Shown here in pieces: positions 63,881-64,000 of a stretch of 64,000 nt of DNA. The translations under genes and the position numbers were made by a program. Position 1 is the first letter of the stretch; every line of letters starts with the position of its first letter. Source of the stretch: Perca fluviatilis (lineage: Eukaryota; Chordata; Actinopteri; Perciformes; Percidae); NCBI RefSeq assembly GCF_010015445.1, contig NC_053123.1:11047434-11111433 (forward strand). Direction: 5' to 3'. The notes below the pieces were generated by a model, which worked only from the letters and a program-made list of their open reading frames with translations, was not told the origin of the DNA and searched no databases.

Positions 63881-64000
63881 CAGTTTTGTTTTCTTGTTTT
63901 CAAAAAAAGGCATGAGCAATTAAATCAAATAAACAACAGAATAAGGTAAGGAGGTAAGGAAAGGAAAGGAATGTTTGTTAAAAGTCCTTAATGACCATGC

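Overview
The window looks like nuclear DNA from a ray-finned (teleost) fish. It is AT-rich and gene-poor, with long (CA)n microsatellites, Tc1/mariner and hAT transposons, TTAA-flanked palindromic MITEs and fish-type L2- and L1-like LINE fragments. One vertebrate gene is recognisable. These identifications come from reading the sequence; no database search was run.

The gene lies on the minus strand and encodes a tomosyn (syntaxin-binding protein 5 family, best guess stxbp5l). Its first coding exon is 46513..46680, ending in a GTGAGT donor. The second is 26015..26112, preceded by a polypyrimidine-CAG acceptor. Intron 1 is therefore about 20.4 kb. Positions 1..26014 appear to be intron 2 with no further exon recognised, so the WD40, tail and SNARE-like exons should lie beyond position 1. 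The 5' leader and promoter lie at about 46681..47650, with a GA tract, an inverted CCAAT box and two upstream ORFs. Positions 47650..64000 are upstream flank with no recognisable gene.

The rest is mainly a layered record of mobile elements, several with readable target-site duplications (TSDs). An L2/CR1-group LINE (17328..18574) sits inside an older repeat. A second LINE (about 22020..24225) is split by a 790-bp hAT element with a perfect 8-bp TSD. A 528-bp hAT element (40326..40853) has an 8-bp TSD and a BED-finger reading frame. A 1.4-kb TTAA-flanked palindromic element (42533..43950) contains a second inverted-repeat element, which in turn carries a tRNA-Glu-like segment and two tandem arrays. 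A 489-bp TTAA MITE lies at 48066..48554. An L1-type LINE (about 52441..54830) is split by a 645-bp solo LTR with a GTGAA TSD, and that LTR carries a 49-bp TTAA palindrome. A 1.14-kb Tc1 element (57092..58232) has lost its transposase N-terminal half and has Asn in place of the first catalytic Asp.

I found no clearly new biological system. The most unusual items are the composite at 42533..43950, the triple nest at 52441..54830, two deletion-derivative hAT elements that both keep BED-finger sequence, and three noisy A/T blocks that may be assembly artefacts.
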